Assembly: GCA_009693705.1 (NCBI GenBank)
Contig: SHWS01000012.1
Coordinates: forward strand, 1 to 42,031
Source of the DNA: Pelagibacteraceae bacterium
GTDB taxonomy: Bacteria > Pseudomonadota > Alphaproteobacteria > Pelagibacterales > Pelagibacteraceae
DNA length: 42,031 bases
Direction: 5' to 3'
In this document: piece after piece, positions 8,733-17,879 of the stretch
Numbering within the stretch: the stretch's first letter is position 1
Layout: each line of letters begins with the position of its first letter
The notes under the pieces: model-generated
Seen by the model: the letters and a program-made list of their open reading frames with translations, nothing else
Told to the model about the DNA's origin: nothing
Databases searched by the model: none
Translations under genes and position numbers: made by a program

Positions 8733-10661
8733 CTATTTAAGTTCTTTTAAATTTTTAAAAAAATCTAAACTCTTGGGATTTGCTATTGCTTCTTTATTAT
8801 TTAATTCTTCACCATTAATTACTTTTTTGACAGCAAGCTCAACTATTTTACCACTTTTAGTTCTTGGTATCTCTGGAACTTTGATGATCACTGCCGGTAC
8901 GTGCTTAGGAGAACAATTTTTTCTAATTATAGTTTTAATTAGTTTGATTTTTTTCTTATCTAAAATTTTATTTTTTTTAGTAGTTACAAATAATATAATT
9001 CTTTCATCATCTTTATAATTTTGACCGACAACTAAACCTTCTGAGATAAAATCGATATTTTCTACTTGTTGATAAATTTCAGATGTTCCAATTCTTACAC
9101 CACCAGGATTTAAAGTGGTATCAGATCGGCCTCTCATAATGAATCCATTATTTGGGGTTTTTTCTACAAAATCACCATGGTGCCAAATGTTTTTAAATTT
9201 TTTAAAATAAGCTTGATGATATTTTTTACCACTAGCATCTCCCCAGAACTTTACTGGCATTGACGGAAAAGGTTGTTTAACTACTAGCTCTCCTTTTTCA
9301 TTATTTTTTGTGCTTTTTCCTTGATCATTAAATACGTCTACATCAATTCCTAAACTCTGACCTTGAATTTCCCCTTTATAAACGTTTGAAAATAAATTTC
9401 CTAAAACTAAACAACCAACCATATCAGTACCACCTGATATTGAAGCCAAATGTACATCTCGCTTAATATGATTATAAACATATTTAAAACTCTCATCTCC
9501 CAAAGGAGATCCTGTGGAGGTAATTATTTTTATTGAACTTAAATCAAGATGCTTATTAATAAAATTTTCATTTTTTAAATGATCAATGTATTTAGCACTT
9601 ACACCAAAGAGATTAATTTTTTTATCTTGGCAATATTTTAAAAGAACATCAATTTTTGGATAAGTAGGTGATCCTTCATATAAAAAAATTGAGGATCCTG
9701 TTGCAAGTCCACTAACTAACCAATTCCACATCATCCAACCAGCTGTTGTAAAATAAAATAATTTTTCACCATCTTTTATATCACAGTGTAAAATAAACTC
9801 TTTTTTATGTTCAATTAAAACATTACCAGTTCCATGCGCAATACATTTTGGTTTACCTGTAGTTCCACTTGAATAGAGAATATAAATTGGGTGGTTAAAC
9901 TCGAATCTTTCAAAAGTTTCGTCTAATTTAGAATTATTTATAATTTTATTAAAATTTATAAAATTTTTTATTTTTAATTTTGTTTTTTTTTCATAAGGAA
10001 AAATTATTACTTTTTTAATAGTAGATATTTTTTTTAAAATATTATCAATTTTTTCTAAGATATTATTTTTTTTTCCATTATAAAAATAATAATCACTAGT
10101 AATTAATATTTTAGGTTTGATTTGTTTAAATCGATCTATAACACCTTGTGTACCGAAGTCAGGAGAACAAGAGGACCAAATAATTCCATTTTTTGCACAA
10201 GCTAAAAAGCATATAACTGTTTCAATTTTATTTGAAACATATCCTGCAATACGATCTCCTTTTTTTATGTTTAAAGATTTTAAGTAAAAAGAAACTTTAC
10301 ACACTTTTTCATATAACTCGTTCCAAGAAATATTTTCTTCAAAACCTGTCTCAGATAAAAAGGTAATTGCAATATTATTATTTTTTTTTTTAAGAATGTT
10401 TTCAGCATAATTTATTTTAGAATCTGGAAAAAAAATTGTCTTATTAAAAACTTTATTTTCTTCAATAATTTTTTTACCTTTGTGTCCTATTATGTTTGAA
10501 TAATCCCAAAATTTAGACCAAAAAATTTTAGGATTTGAAATACTCCACTCCCAAATTTTTCTAAAATCATTATCTTCTTTAAAATTAATAAATTTTAAAA
10601 AACTTGATAAATTCGAGCCATTAACTCTTTGTTTCGACGCTCTCCAAAGAGGCTTATTCAT
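8733..10661 (-). CDS. Acetoacetyl-CoA synthetase
   Basis: A 642-residue adenylate-forming enzyme (ANL superfamily) that activates acetoacetate with ATP and CoA. The AMP-binding P-loop is YSSGTTGKPK; downstream are ISGGTDMVGC, which in this subfamily replaces the usual acetyl-CoA synthetase sequence, the hinge aspartate in MRGRSDTTLNPGGVRIG, and the C-terminal catalytic lysine in RTKSGK. The N-terminal WRAS and the PDSKINYAEN block are typical of acetoacetate-CoA ligases (acsA/AACS). It follows the phosphohexomutase gene by three bases on the same strand. With the convergent thiolase it gives acetoacetate to two acetyl-CoA. Confidence 0.9.
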   Translation of the reverse strand: MNKPLWRASKQRVNGSNLSSFLKFINFKEDNDFRKIWEWSISNPKIFWSKFWDYSNIIGHKGKKIIEENKVFNKTIFFPDSKINYAENILKKKNNNIAITFLSETGFEENISWNELYEKVCKVSFYLKSLNIKKGDRIAGYVSNKIETVICFLACAKNGIIWSSCSPDFGTQGVIDRFKQIKPKILITSDYYFYNGKKNNILEKIDNILKKISTIKKVIIFPYEKKTKLKIKNFINFNKIINNSKLDETFERFEFNHPIYILYSSGTTGKPKCIAHGTGNVLIEHKKEFILHCDIKDGEKLFYFTTAGWMMWNWLVSGLATGSSIFLYEGSPTYPKIDVLLKYCQDKKINLFGVSAKYIDHLKNENFINKHLDLSSIKIITSTGSPLGDESFKYVYNHIKRDVHLASISGGTDMVGCLVLGNLFSNVYKGEIQGQSLGIDVDVFNDQGKSTKNNEKGELVVKQPFPSMPVKFWGDASGKKYHQAYFKKFKNIWHHGDFVEKTPNNGFIMRGRSDTTLNPGGVRIGTSEIYQQVENIDFISEGLVVGQNYKDDERIILFVTTKKNKILDKKKIKLIKTIIRKNCSPKHVPAVIIKVPEIPRTKSGKIVELAVKKVINGEELNNKEAIANPKSLDFFKNLKELK

Positions 10662-10664
10662 AAA

Positions 10665-12119
10665 TTAAATTTTTTGATCGTATTCTCCAATTTTGCCAGT
10701 TTTTTGCAATAAATCATCAATAAAATCAAAGATTTTCTTCTTTCTTTCACTTGAAGTAGGACTTTCGGTTACAATCACTAAAGAGGGTTTATTTGATGAG
10801 GCTCTAATTAAACCCCAAGAGCCATCTTCAAATGAAAATCTAACTCCATTAATAGTTAAAATATCTTTTATAACTTGATTATCTATTTTAGTTTTATTTT
10901 CTTTAATTTTATGAACTTGTTTTACTAGATCTTCAACTACTTGATATTTTTCTTCATCTTTACAAAAAGGAGCCATTGTAGGTGTTTGATATGTGTTTGG
11001 TAATTCATTAATTATCTCACTCATCATTTTATTTTGGTTACCCAACAAATGACAAACTTGAATTGCTGAATTAATTCCATCATCATAACCATAACCTAAT
11101 GGCTGATTAAAGAAAAAATGCCCACTTTTTTCAAACCCTGCTAATGCTTTTTCAGTATGAACTTTTCTTTTAATGTGTGAATGCCCTGTTTTCCAATAGA
11201 TTGTTTCGCAGTTATTTTCAAAAAGTTTTTTATCAGTTGCATAAAGACCCGTAGATTTAACATCAACAATGAATTTAGATTTTTTATGTTTTTCTGATAA
11301 GTTTCTTGCAATAAGTAGCCCTACCTTATCTGAAAAAATCTCATTACCATTGTTATCAATTACTCCAACTCGATCACCATCACCATCAAAGCCAAAGCCA
11401 ATATCAGCTTTATTATCTTTGACTGCTTTTCCAATAGCATGTAGCATTTTTAAATCTTCAGGATTTGGATTATATTTTGGAAAAGTCCAATCTAAATTAC
11501 AATCAAGTTCTATAACCTCACAGCCTACACCTCTCAAAACATCAGGTGCAAATATTCCAGCTGTGCCATTGCCACATCCAACTACAGCTTTAATTTTTCT
11601 ATTAATTTTATTTTTATTTATTAGGTCATTTTTATAAATCTGTTGAAAATTTTTTATTTCTTTCTCTGATCCTTGACCCTCTATAAATCTTTCATTAAGC
11701 GTTATGTTTTTTAATTCCTGCATTTCTTCTGGCGCGTAGGTCAATCCTTTTTTAATTCCCATCTTAACCCCAGTCCAACCATTTTCGTTGTGACTTGCGG
11801 TAATCATAGCTAATCCATCTGCATTTAAATTAAATTGTGCAAAATAAACCATTGGAGATAATGATAAACCTATGTCCTCAACATAACACCCGGTAGATAT
11901 TAATCCTTTTTTTAATGCAGCTTTAATTTCCTCACTATAAGATCTATAGTCGTAACCTATAATTACTCTTGGATTATTTTTTTTTGTATGATTTATAATT
12001 TGTGTTCCCAAACCCTTTCCAAGATTCGTGATTCCAAGTAAATTTATACTTTCTTGATACAACCATCGTGCGTCATATTCTCTGAATCCATAAGGATCAA
12101 TTTTTAAATTTTGGCGCAT
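10665..12119 (-). CDS. Phosphomannomutase/phosphoglucomutase
   Basis: A 484-residue alpha-D-phosphohexomutase (AlgC/ManB-like), interconverting hexose 6- and 1-phosphates for sugar-nucleotide and envelope polysaccharide synthesis. The catalytic phosphoserine is Ser109 in TASHNENG. The Mg-binding loop is GFDGDGDR with Asp245, 247 and 249. The sugar-specificity loop is in FEKSGHFFF (GEMSGH in many relatives), and the C-terminal phosphate-binding block is LIRASSNKPSLVIVTES. The start at 12119 follows a 155-base divergent gap shared with nrdA. It is the first gene of a two-gene unit with acetoacetyl-CoA synthetase, a pairing with no obvious metabolic logic. Confidence 0.9.
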   Translation of the reverse strand: MRQNLKIDPYGFREYDARWLYQESINLLGITNLGKGLGTQIINHTKKNNPRVIIGYDYRSYSEEIKAALKKGLISTGCYVEDIGLSLSPMVYFAQFNLNADGLAMITASHNENGWTGVKMGIKKGLTYAPEEMQELKNITLNERFIEGQGSEKEIKNFQQIYKNDLINKNKINRKIKAVVGCGNGTAGIFAPDVLRGVGCEVIELDCNLDWTFPKYNPNPEDLKMLHAIGKAVKDNKADIGFGFDGDGDRVGVIDNNGNEIFSDKVGLLIARNLSEKHKKSKFIVDVKSTGLYATDKKLFENNCETIYWKTGHSHIKRKVHTEKALAGFEKSGHFFFNQPLGYGYDDGINSAIQVCHLLGNQNKMMSEIINELPNTYQTPTMAPFCKDEEKYQVVEDLVKQVHKIKENKTKIDNQVIKDILTINGVRFSFEDGSWGLIRASSNKPSLVIVTESPTSSERKKKIFDFIDDLLQKTGKIGEYDQKI

Positions 12120-12239
12120 CTGTTAATTACTTAACCTTTTTTAATTTTTTTTATTGAAATTTTTTTTGATTGTTCTATATATGTTCTGTTGATTTACTGT
12201 TTATATAGTATATCAACATTATGCGTATACAACATGTAG

Positions 12240-12267
12240 TTGTTTTACCCTAATAACAAAATATAAT
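12240..12267 (+). promoter_or_regulatory. Promoter of nrdA, predicted leaderless
   Basis: TTGTTT at 12240-12245, a 16-base spacer and TATAAT at 12262-12267. The nrdA ATG is at 12276, so a start about seven bases after the -10 would fall at or one to two bases before the ATG, leaving no room for a ribosome-binding site. The upstream gap also holds the imperfect dyad CAACATGTAGTTG at 12229-12241, next to the -35, a candidate operator. Confidence 0.55.
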
Positions 12268-12275
12268 AACAATTT

Positions 12276-14225
12276 ATGAATAAAATACTATCTCAGGCCT
12301 TAAAACGTGCTGTCTCTGAGTATAACCCAAATGCCAATAATGAAGTTTTAAAAGATAAAAGACCTGATTTGTTTTCATTAAGCAATGAAACAGAATTATT
12401 TCAAAATGAAAAAGGCATCGTCATTAAAATTGATCGTTCGAAAGACGTAAAATTAACTCCTTTTGGTAAAGCAACTTTAAAAGATAGATACCTTGGCCAT
12501 AACGAGTCTTATCAAGATCTTTTTGCTAGAGTGGCAAGTACATATTCAGACGATAATTTGCACGCGCAAAGAATTTATAATTATATTAGCAATCTTTGGT
12601 TTATGCCGGCGACACCGGTTTTATCGAATGGTGGAACCAGAAGAGGATTGCCAATTTCATGTTTTTTAAATGAAGCATCAGATAGTTTAGGTGGAATTTT
12701 AAATCTTTGGAGTGAAAATGTTTGGTTGGCAGCTAAAGGTGGTGGTATTGGAAGTTACTGGGGTAATTTAAGATCCATCGGTGAAAAAATTGGTAAAGTT
12801 GGAAAAACTTCAGGCATTATTCCGTTCATTAAAGTTATGGATTCATTAACTATGGCAATTAGCCAAGGATCTTTAAGACGAGGCTCAGCTGCTTGCTATT
12901 TGCCAATTGATCATCCCGAAATAGAGGAATTTATTGAAATGAGAAGACCAACAGGTGGTGATCCAAATAGAAAAGCTCTAAACCTACATCACGGTGTTTT
13001 AGTTTCAGATGCATTTATGCGAGCAGTTGAATTGGATGAACAATGGGCTCTAAAAAGTCCTGCAGATGGTACAATTCAACAAACCATATCTGCAAGAAAT
13101 TTATGGATTAGATTATTAACAGCAAGAATTGAAACTGGAGAGCCTTATATAATTTTTATTGACACTGTTAACAGACAAATTCCTCAACATCACAAGCTAG
13201 CAAACTTATTTGTTAAAACATCTAATCTTTGTAGTGAAATAACTTTACCAACAGGTATAGACAAAGATGGCAAAGATAGAACAGCGGTTTGTTGCTTATC
13301 ATCATTAAATTTAGAAATGTACGATGAGTGGAAAGATGATCAAAACATTATTCCAGATGTAATGAGATTTTTAGATAACGTTTTAACGGATTTTATTGAA
13401 AGAGCTCCAGAGCAGTTTAAAGATGCTAAATACTCAGCTGAAAGAGAAAGAAGTGTTGGCCTAGGTGTTATGGGTTTACATTCTTATTTGCAAAAAAATA
13501 GGATACCGCTGGAGTCTGTAATGGCAAAAGCCTGGAATAAAAAAATATTCAAATATATTCATGAACAAGTAAATAAAGCATCAAAAGATCTTGCTGAAGA
13601 GAGAGGGGCCTGTCCAGATGCTGCTGAATATGGCTATCAAGAGCGATTTTCAAATAAAACTGCAATAGCTCCAACAGCATCTATATCTATTATTTGTGGA
13701 GGTGCTTCTCCTGGGGTTGAACCAGTTGCGGCTAATAGTTATACGCATAAAACACTTTCAGGATCTTTTAATGTAAGAAATAGATACCTAGAAGAAATAT
13801 TAGAAAGTTATGATAAAAATAATGAGGAAATTTGGTCAACTATTACAACCAATCAAGGTTCAGTATCTCATCTAGATTTTTTAACTGATTTAGAAAAAGA
13901 TGTTTTCAAAACTGCTTTTGAATTAAACCAAAATTGGTTAGTTGAATTAAGTGCTGATAGAACTCCATTTATTTCTCAAGCTCAATCAGTTAATTTGTTT
14001 TTACCAGCAGATGTTCATAAAAGAGACTTACATAAAATTCATTTTGATGCTTGGAAAAAAGGTTTAAAGAGCCTTTATTATTGCAGATCAAAATCTATCC
14101 AAAGAGCTGAAAATATCAATGATGCAAAATCAACTGATATTTTAGCTAATGTTTATAAAAATAAAGCAACCGAAACCAAAGAAACCAAAGAAAACGATTA
14201 CGAGGAGTGTTTATCATGTCAGTAG
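12276..14225 (+). CDS. nrdA: Ribonucleoside-diphosphate reductase, large subunit (class I)
   Basis: A 649-residue catalytic subunit that reduces ribonucleotides to deoxyribonucleotides. Redox-active and radical residues are visible: Cys129 in GLPISCF, the radical-site triad Asn317/Cys319/Glu321 in SNLCSEI, the partner cysteine in AVCCLSSLNL (339/340), the two adjacent tyrosines in SLYYCRS, and the C-terminal redox pair Cys645/Cys648 in ECLSCQ. It is about 110 residues shorter than E. coli NrdA; the N-terminus runs almost straight into the substrate-domain sequence, so the allosteric ATP-cone that mediates dATP inhibition appears to be absent. nrdB overlaps its 3' end by ten bases. Confidence 0.94.
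   Translation: MNKILSQALKRAVSEYNPNANNEVLKDKRPDLFSLSNETELFQNEKGIVIKIDRSKDVKLTPFGKATLKDRYLGHNESYQDLFARVASTYSDDNLHAQRIYNYISNLWFMPATPVLSNGGTRRGLPISCFLNEASDSLGGILNLWSENVWLAAKGGGIGSYWGNLRSIGEKIGKVGKTSGIIPFIKVMDSLTMAISQGSLRRGSAACYLPIDHPEIEEFIEMRRPTGGDPNRKALNLHHGVLVSDAFMRAVELDEQWALKSPADGTIQQTISARNLWIRLLTARIETGEPYIIFIDTVNRQIPQHHKLANLFVKTSNLCSEITLPTGIDKDGKDRTAVCCLSSLNLEMYDEWKDDQNIIPDVMRFLDNVLTDFIERAPEQFKDAKYSAERERSVGLGVMGLHSYLQKNRIPLESVMAKAWNKKIFKYIHEQVNKASKDLAEERGACPDAAEYGYQERFSNKTAIAPTASISIICGGASPGVEPVAANSYTHKTLSGSFNVRNRYLEEILESYDKNNEEIWSTITTNQGSVSHLDFLTDLEKDVFKTAFELNQNWLVELSADRTPFISQAQSVNLFLPADVHKRDLHKIHFDAWKKGLKSLYYCRSKSIQRAENINDAKSTDILANVYKNKATETKETKENDYEECLSCQ
14202..14207 (+). promoter_or_regulatory. 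Ribosome-binding site of nrdB
   Basis: GAGGAG inside the last codons of nrdA, eight bases before the ATG at 14216. It is one of the few good Shine-Dalgarno matches in the window and decides the nrdB start in favour of 14216 over a GTG at 14207. Confidence 0.75.
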
Positions 14226-15226
14226 CAGAAAAAATAAATGAAGAAAATATTCAACCAAAAAATAATAATGGATTACTGGTTAGTAATCCTGTTTATAAAC
14301 CATTTAGATATCCATGGTGTTATGATGCGTGGTTAACACAACAAAGAATTCATTGGTTGCCAGAGGAAGTGCCACTTGGAGATGATGTTAGAGATTGGCA
14401 GAAAAATTTAAATGGTTCAGAAAAAAATTTATTAACTCAAATTTTTAGATTTTTTACTCAAGCAGATGTTGAGGTAAGCAATTGCTATATAAGACATTAC
14501 ATGAATGTCTTTAAACCAACTGAAGTATTAATGATGATGTCTGCTTTTGCCTCAATGGAAACAGTTCATATTGCTGCTTATTCACATTTGTTAGATACAA
14601 TTGGTATGCCTGAATCTGAATATTCTGCTTTTATGAAATATAAAGAGATGAAAGATAAGTATGATTATATGCAGGGTTTTGATGTTAAATCCAATCATGA
14701 CATAGCAAAAACTATTGCTGTATTTAGCGCTTTCACAGAAGGTCTGCAATTATTTGCTAGTTTTGCAATTCTTCTAAACTTTCCAAGGCATAATAAAATG
14801 AAGGGTATGGGCCAAATTGTTACTTGGTCAGTAAGAGATGAAACATTGCACTGCAATTCAATGATAAGATTATTTGAAACTTTTATTAAAGAAAATCCAG
14901 AAATTTGGACACCAAGGCTTAAAAAAGAAATCTACGAGGCGTGCCGAACTATTATTGAACATGAAGATGCTTTTATTGATTTAGCTTTTCAAACGGGTCC
15001 AATGCAGGGTTTAACTGCTGAAGAGGTTAAACAATATATTAGATTCATTGCCAATAGAAGATTGACTCAATTAGGTTTAGAGGGAATTTACGATGTTCAT
15101 AAAAATCCACTTACTTGGTTAGATACGATGTTGAACGGAGTTGAGCATATGAACTTTTTTGAGGGACGTGCAACAGAATATTCTAAAGCATCTACTCAAG
15201 GTACTTGGACAGAAGCTTTTAGTTAA
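14216..15226 (+). CDS. nrdB: Ribonucleoside-diphosphate reductase, small subunit (class Ia type)
   Basis: A 336-residue radical-generating subunit that houses the dimetal centre and hands the radical to NrdA. The metal ligands fall at Asp84, Glu115, His118, Glu175, Glu209 and His212, and the radical tyrosine is Tyr122 (METVHIAAY); the first four of these carry the same numbers as in E. coli NrdB. A tyrosine radical is therefore expected, rather than the metal-only chemistry of class Ic. The start at 14216 is set by a GAGGAG ribosome-binding site within nrdA, giving a ten-base overlap and translational coupling. No ATP-cone is fused to its N-terminus either. Confidence 0.94.
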   Translation: MSVAEKINEENIQPKNNNGLLVSNPVYKPFRYPWCYDAWLTQQRIHWLPEEVPLGDDVRDWQKNLNGSEKNLLTQIFRFFTQADVEVSNCYIRHYMNVFKPTEVLMMMSAFASMETVHIAAYSHLLDTIGMPESEYSAFMKYKEMKDKYDYMQGFDVKSNHDIAKTIAVFSAFTEGLQLFASFAILLNFPRHNKMKGMGQIVTWSVRDETLHCNSMIRLFETFIKENPEIWTPRLKKEIYEACRTIIEHEDAFIDLAFQTGPMQGLTAEEVKQYIRFIANRRLTQLGLEGIYDVHKNPLTWLDTMLNGVEHMNFFEGRATEYSKASTQGTWTEAFS

Positions 15227-15228
15227 TT

Positions 15229-15858
15229 TTGCAATATAAAAAATATTTTCGAAAAACTAGTTTAAAACAGCAAGACCAAGGTAATTTTTTTTTAAACGAA
15301 ATAGCTAAAAAAAAACCTAAAACTTTTTTAGAAGTGGGAGTCTTTCACGGTGTTACTGCAAGAAATGTCTGTGAATTACTTTATCAAATTCATAAAAATG
15401 ATTTTAAATATATTGGTTTAGATTTATTTGAAGTAAATGAGGAAAATACCAAAGAGATTATATCTAATATAAAATTCAATAATCCATTTAAAACTATTTA
15501 TTTTAAATATATCAAGAAACAAAATCCTTATAGCAAAGAAGCAGTTGAAGATTTGTTAAATAAATTTAAAGACAATGTTCATTTAATTAAAGGAAACTCT
15601 AATAAAATATTAAAAAAAATCGACATGTCGAAAGTAGATTATGTATTTTTAGATGGTAGCCATGATTATAATACTGTGATTAATGATCTAAATAGCTGTT
15701 TGGATACTATCAATAATAACGGTACAGTTTTGTGCGATGATTATAACTTAAGTTATGCCTCTGGCGTCAAACAAGCTGTTGATGAATTTATAAAGATAAA
15801 TAAATTTAACTGTAATATTATTTGTAATAGTAGATTTGCAAAAATTGAAAAAAATTAA
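15229..15858 (+). CDS. Class I SAM-dependent methyltransferase (Methyltransf_24-like)
   Basis: A 209-residue protein starting at a TTG two bases after the nrdB stop; there is no earlier ATG in frame and the first internal ATG would remove the SAM motif. Motif I is EVGVFHGVTA (about 35-44), motif II-like acidic end of strand two is YIGLDLFE, and YVFLDGSHDYNTVINDL matches the D-G-H-Y-V-D pattern of the Methyltransf_24 family. The family methylates diverse small molecules or sugars and often sits with glycan genes. The substrate is unknown; co-transcription with nrdAB is likely from spacing alone. It abuts the stop of prpC with no base between. Confidence 0.75.
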   Translation: MQYKKYFRKTSLKQQDQGNFFLNEIAKKKPKTFLEVGVFHGVTARNVCELLYQIHKNDFKYIGLDLFEVNEENTKEIISNIKFNNPFKTIYFKYIKKQNPYSKEAVEDLLNKFKDNVHLIKGNSNKILKKIDMSKVDYVFLDGSHDYNTVINDLNSCLDTINNNGTVLCDDYNLSYASGVKQAVDEFIKINKFNCNIICNSRFAKIEKN

Positions 15859-16983
15859 TTATCTTTGATTTAAATCCATTACCTGACGATATTTATTGCC
15901 TTTGTATTTTGCAAGAGGTCTAATTAATTTATTTGCTGCGTGTTGCTCCATAATGTGAGCTGACCAACCAATAATTCTTGAAATTACAAATATAGGAGTA
16001 AAGAAATCTGTATCAAATCCCATTAAATGGTAAGTAGGTCCAGTTGGAAAATCAACATTTGGATAAATATTTTTTTCTTTAATCATTGTTTTTTCAATAA
16101 TGTCATAAATTTTTTCATAACTCTTATTTTTTTTAATTTTGGCAACTTTACCAAAATACTCTCTCATAGTTGGAACTCTTGAATCGCCTGACTTATAAAC
16201 TCTGTGGCCAAATCCCATGACAACTTGTTTTTTAGCAATAGCGTTTTTAATCCATTTCAAAGCATTTTCTGGTTTTTTTATTTTTTTCATCATGCGCATG
16301 ACTTCTTCATTGGCGCCACCATGCAATGGTCCTTTTAAACTTGCAATAGCGCCAGTGATTGCGCCATGAATATCCGACAAACTACTTGTAATCGTTCTTG
16401 CAGTAAATGTAGATACATTAAAGCTGTGCTCAGCATACAATATTAATGACACGTCAAAAGCTTTTACTATTTCTTTTTGAGGCACTTTACCAAAACACAT
16501 ATAAAAAAAGTTTTCAGAAAACGACAAATTGTTATTGGGCTTGATTAATTTTTGTCCTTTTCTAATACGATAAAATGCGGCTAAAGCTGTTGGAGTTTTA
16601 GAAAAAATTCTTATTGCTTTCCTTAAATTAGCTTCAGGAGAAGAGTTCGATGTTTCTTTATCCTCCAGGCCCATTACACTTACCGCTGTTCTAGCCAGAT
16701 CCATAGGATGAGATTTTTTTGGCAAATGCTTAATTATTTCATATAAATTTTTTGTTAATTCTCGATTATCTCTTTCTTCTTTTTCAAATTTTTTAAGCTG
16801 GATAGAGTTTGGAAGATCTTTATTTAAAATCAAATAAGCAACCTCTTCAAATCTACAGGCCACACATAGATCTTGAGCAGCATATCCTCTATAAGTTAAG
16901 GAATTAATTTCTGGCATAACTTTAGAAATTTCAGTTTCATCAACGACAATTCCAAGCAAGCCTTTTTTAACATCTTCATTCAT
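15859..16983 (-). CDS. prpC: 2-methylcitrate synthase (citrate synthase family)
   Basis: A 374-residue enzyme condensing propionyl-CoA with oxaloacetate to 2-methylcitrate. The N-terminal VVDETEISKVMPEINSLTYR is characteristic of PrpC rather than GltA, which has an extra N-terminal domain in Gram-negatives. The catalytic residues are in GPLHGGANEE (His), GFGHRVYK (His) and the MGFDTDFFT region (Asp). It is the last gene of prpD-prpB-prpC; its start overlaps the prpB stop by one base (TAATG). It probably retains citrate synthase side activity, as is known for the family. Its stop codon abuts that of the convergent methyltransferase. Confidence 0.92.
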   Translation of the reverse strand: MNEDVKKGLLGIVVDETEISKVMPEINSLTYRGYAAQDLCVACRFEEVAYLILNKDLPNSIQLKKFEKEERDNRELTKNLYEIIKHLPKKSHPMDLARTAVSVMGLEDKETSNSSPEANLRKAIRIFSKTPTALAAFYRIRKGQKLIKPNNNLSFSENFFYMCFGKVPQKEIVKAFDVSLILYAEHSFNVSTFTARTITSSLSDIHGAITGAIASLKGPLHGGANEEVMRMMKKIKKPENALKWIKNAIAKKQVVMGFGHRVYKSGDSRVPTMREYFGKVAKIKKNKSYEKIYDIIEKTMIKEKNIYPNVDFPTGPTYHLMGFDTDFFTPIFVISRIIGWSAHIMEQHAANKLIRPLAKYKGNKYRQVMDLNQR

Positions 16984-17879
16984 TATTCATGTCCGTCTGT
17001 ACTAAAGTTATATATTTTTTCATCTAATTGATTATATTTTTCATAATCAACTAATTCGTATAATCTTTTTCTAGTTTGCATTTTATCGATAATATTATTT
17101 TGATGTCCAGTATCATAAATACTCCTTAATCCATCTTCGACACTTTTCATTGCTAGTCTTTGTGTGGTTACAGGATAAATGACTATATTATAGCCGAAAT
17201 TTTCAAGTTGTTTATAACTAAAAAGTTTTGATTTTCCAAATTCAGTCATATTTGCAAGCAAATAACCCGATAACTCTTTTCTAACTTTTTCAAAATCTTT
17301 TTCATCTTCTAACGCTTCAGGAAATATAATTTCAGCCCCTGCATCTATATAAGCCTTACATCTCTCAATCATTTTATCTAAACCCTCAACTTCTTTAGCA
17401 TCTGATCTTGCAATAATTTTGAAATTTTCATCTTTTTTAGCAGAGACACAATCTTTAATTTTTTTAATCATTGCTTCAGTTGAAATTAGTTCTTTGTTAT
17501 CCAAGTGACCACATCTTTTTCTTTCAATTTGATCTTCAAGGTGAACAGCGGCAACTCCAAATTCTTCAAAAGTTTCTATAGTCTCCTTGCATGATTTAAA
17601 TCCAGTATCAATATCGACAATGGTTGGTAGGTTGGTTACTCTTGAGATCAAATACGATCTTGTGCTGACATCTTCCAGTGTAGTTAAACCAATATCAGGA
17701 AAACCAAGATCGTTAGCCATAACTCCACCAGAAATATAAACTGCATCATAACCAATCTCTTCTATAAGCTTTGCTGTAAGAGGATTGTAAGCTCCAGGAA
17801 CTCTTAATATTTTATTAGATTTTAATTTTTTTGATAAATCTATTCTTTTTTGATTTGGTTCTTTGCTAACAAAATGCAT
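16983..17879 (-). CDS. prpB: Methylisocitrate lyase
   Basis: A 298-residue member of the isocitrate lyase/PEP mutase superfamily, cleaving 2-methylisocitrate to pyruvate and succinate. The hallmark KRCGH is present with catalytic Cys123, preceded by the metal ligands in VDIDTGF (Asp89/Asp91) and AAVHLEDQ. The N-terminal RVPGAYNPLTAKL block and SGG at 50-52 fit PrpB. Length is normal. It is joined to prpD upstream and prpC downstream by TAATG stop/start overlaps, so the three are a tightly coupled operon. Confidence 0.93.
   Translation of the reverse strand: MHFVSKEPNQKRIDLSKKLKSNKILRVPGAYNPLTAKLIEEIGYDAVYISGGVMANDLGFPDIGLTTLEDVSTRSYLISRVTNLPTIVDIDTGFKSCKETIETFEEFGVAAVHLEDQIERKRCGHLDNKELISTEAMIKKIKDCVSAKKDENFKIIARSDAKEVEGLDKMIERCKAYIDAGAEIIFPEALEDEKDFEKVRKELSGYLLANMTEFGKSKLFSYKQLENFGYNIVIYPVTTQRLAMKSVEDGLRSIYDTGHQNNIIDKMQTRKRLYELVDYEKYNQLDEKIYNFSTDGHE

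Noticed and set aside
12120-12275. NrdR boxes upstream of nrdA
   Set aside because: The gap holds AT-rich stretches such as TTATATAGTATATC but no pair of clear 16-bp NrdR palindromes.
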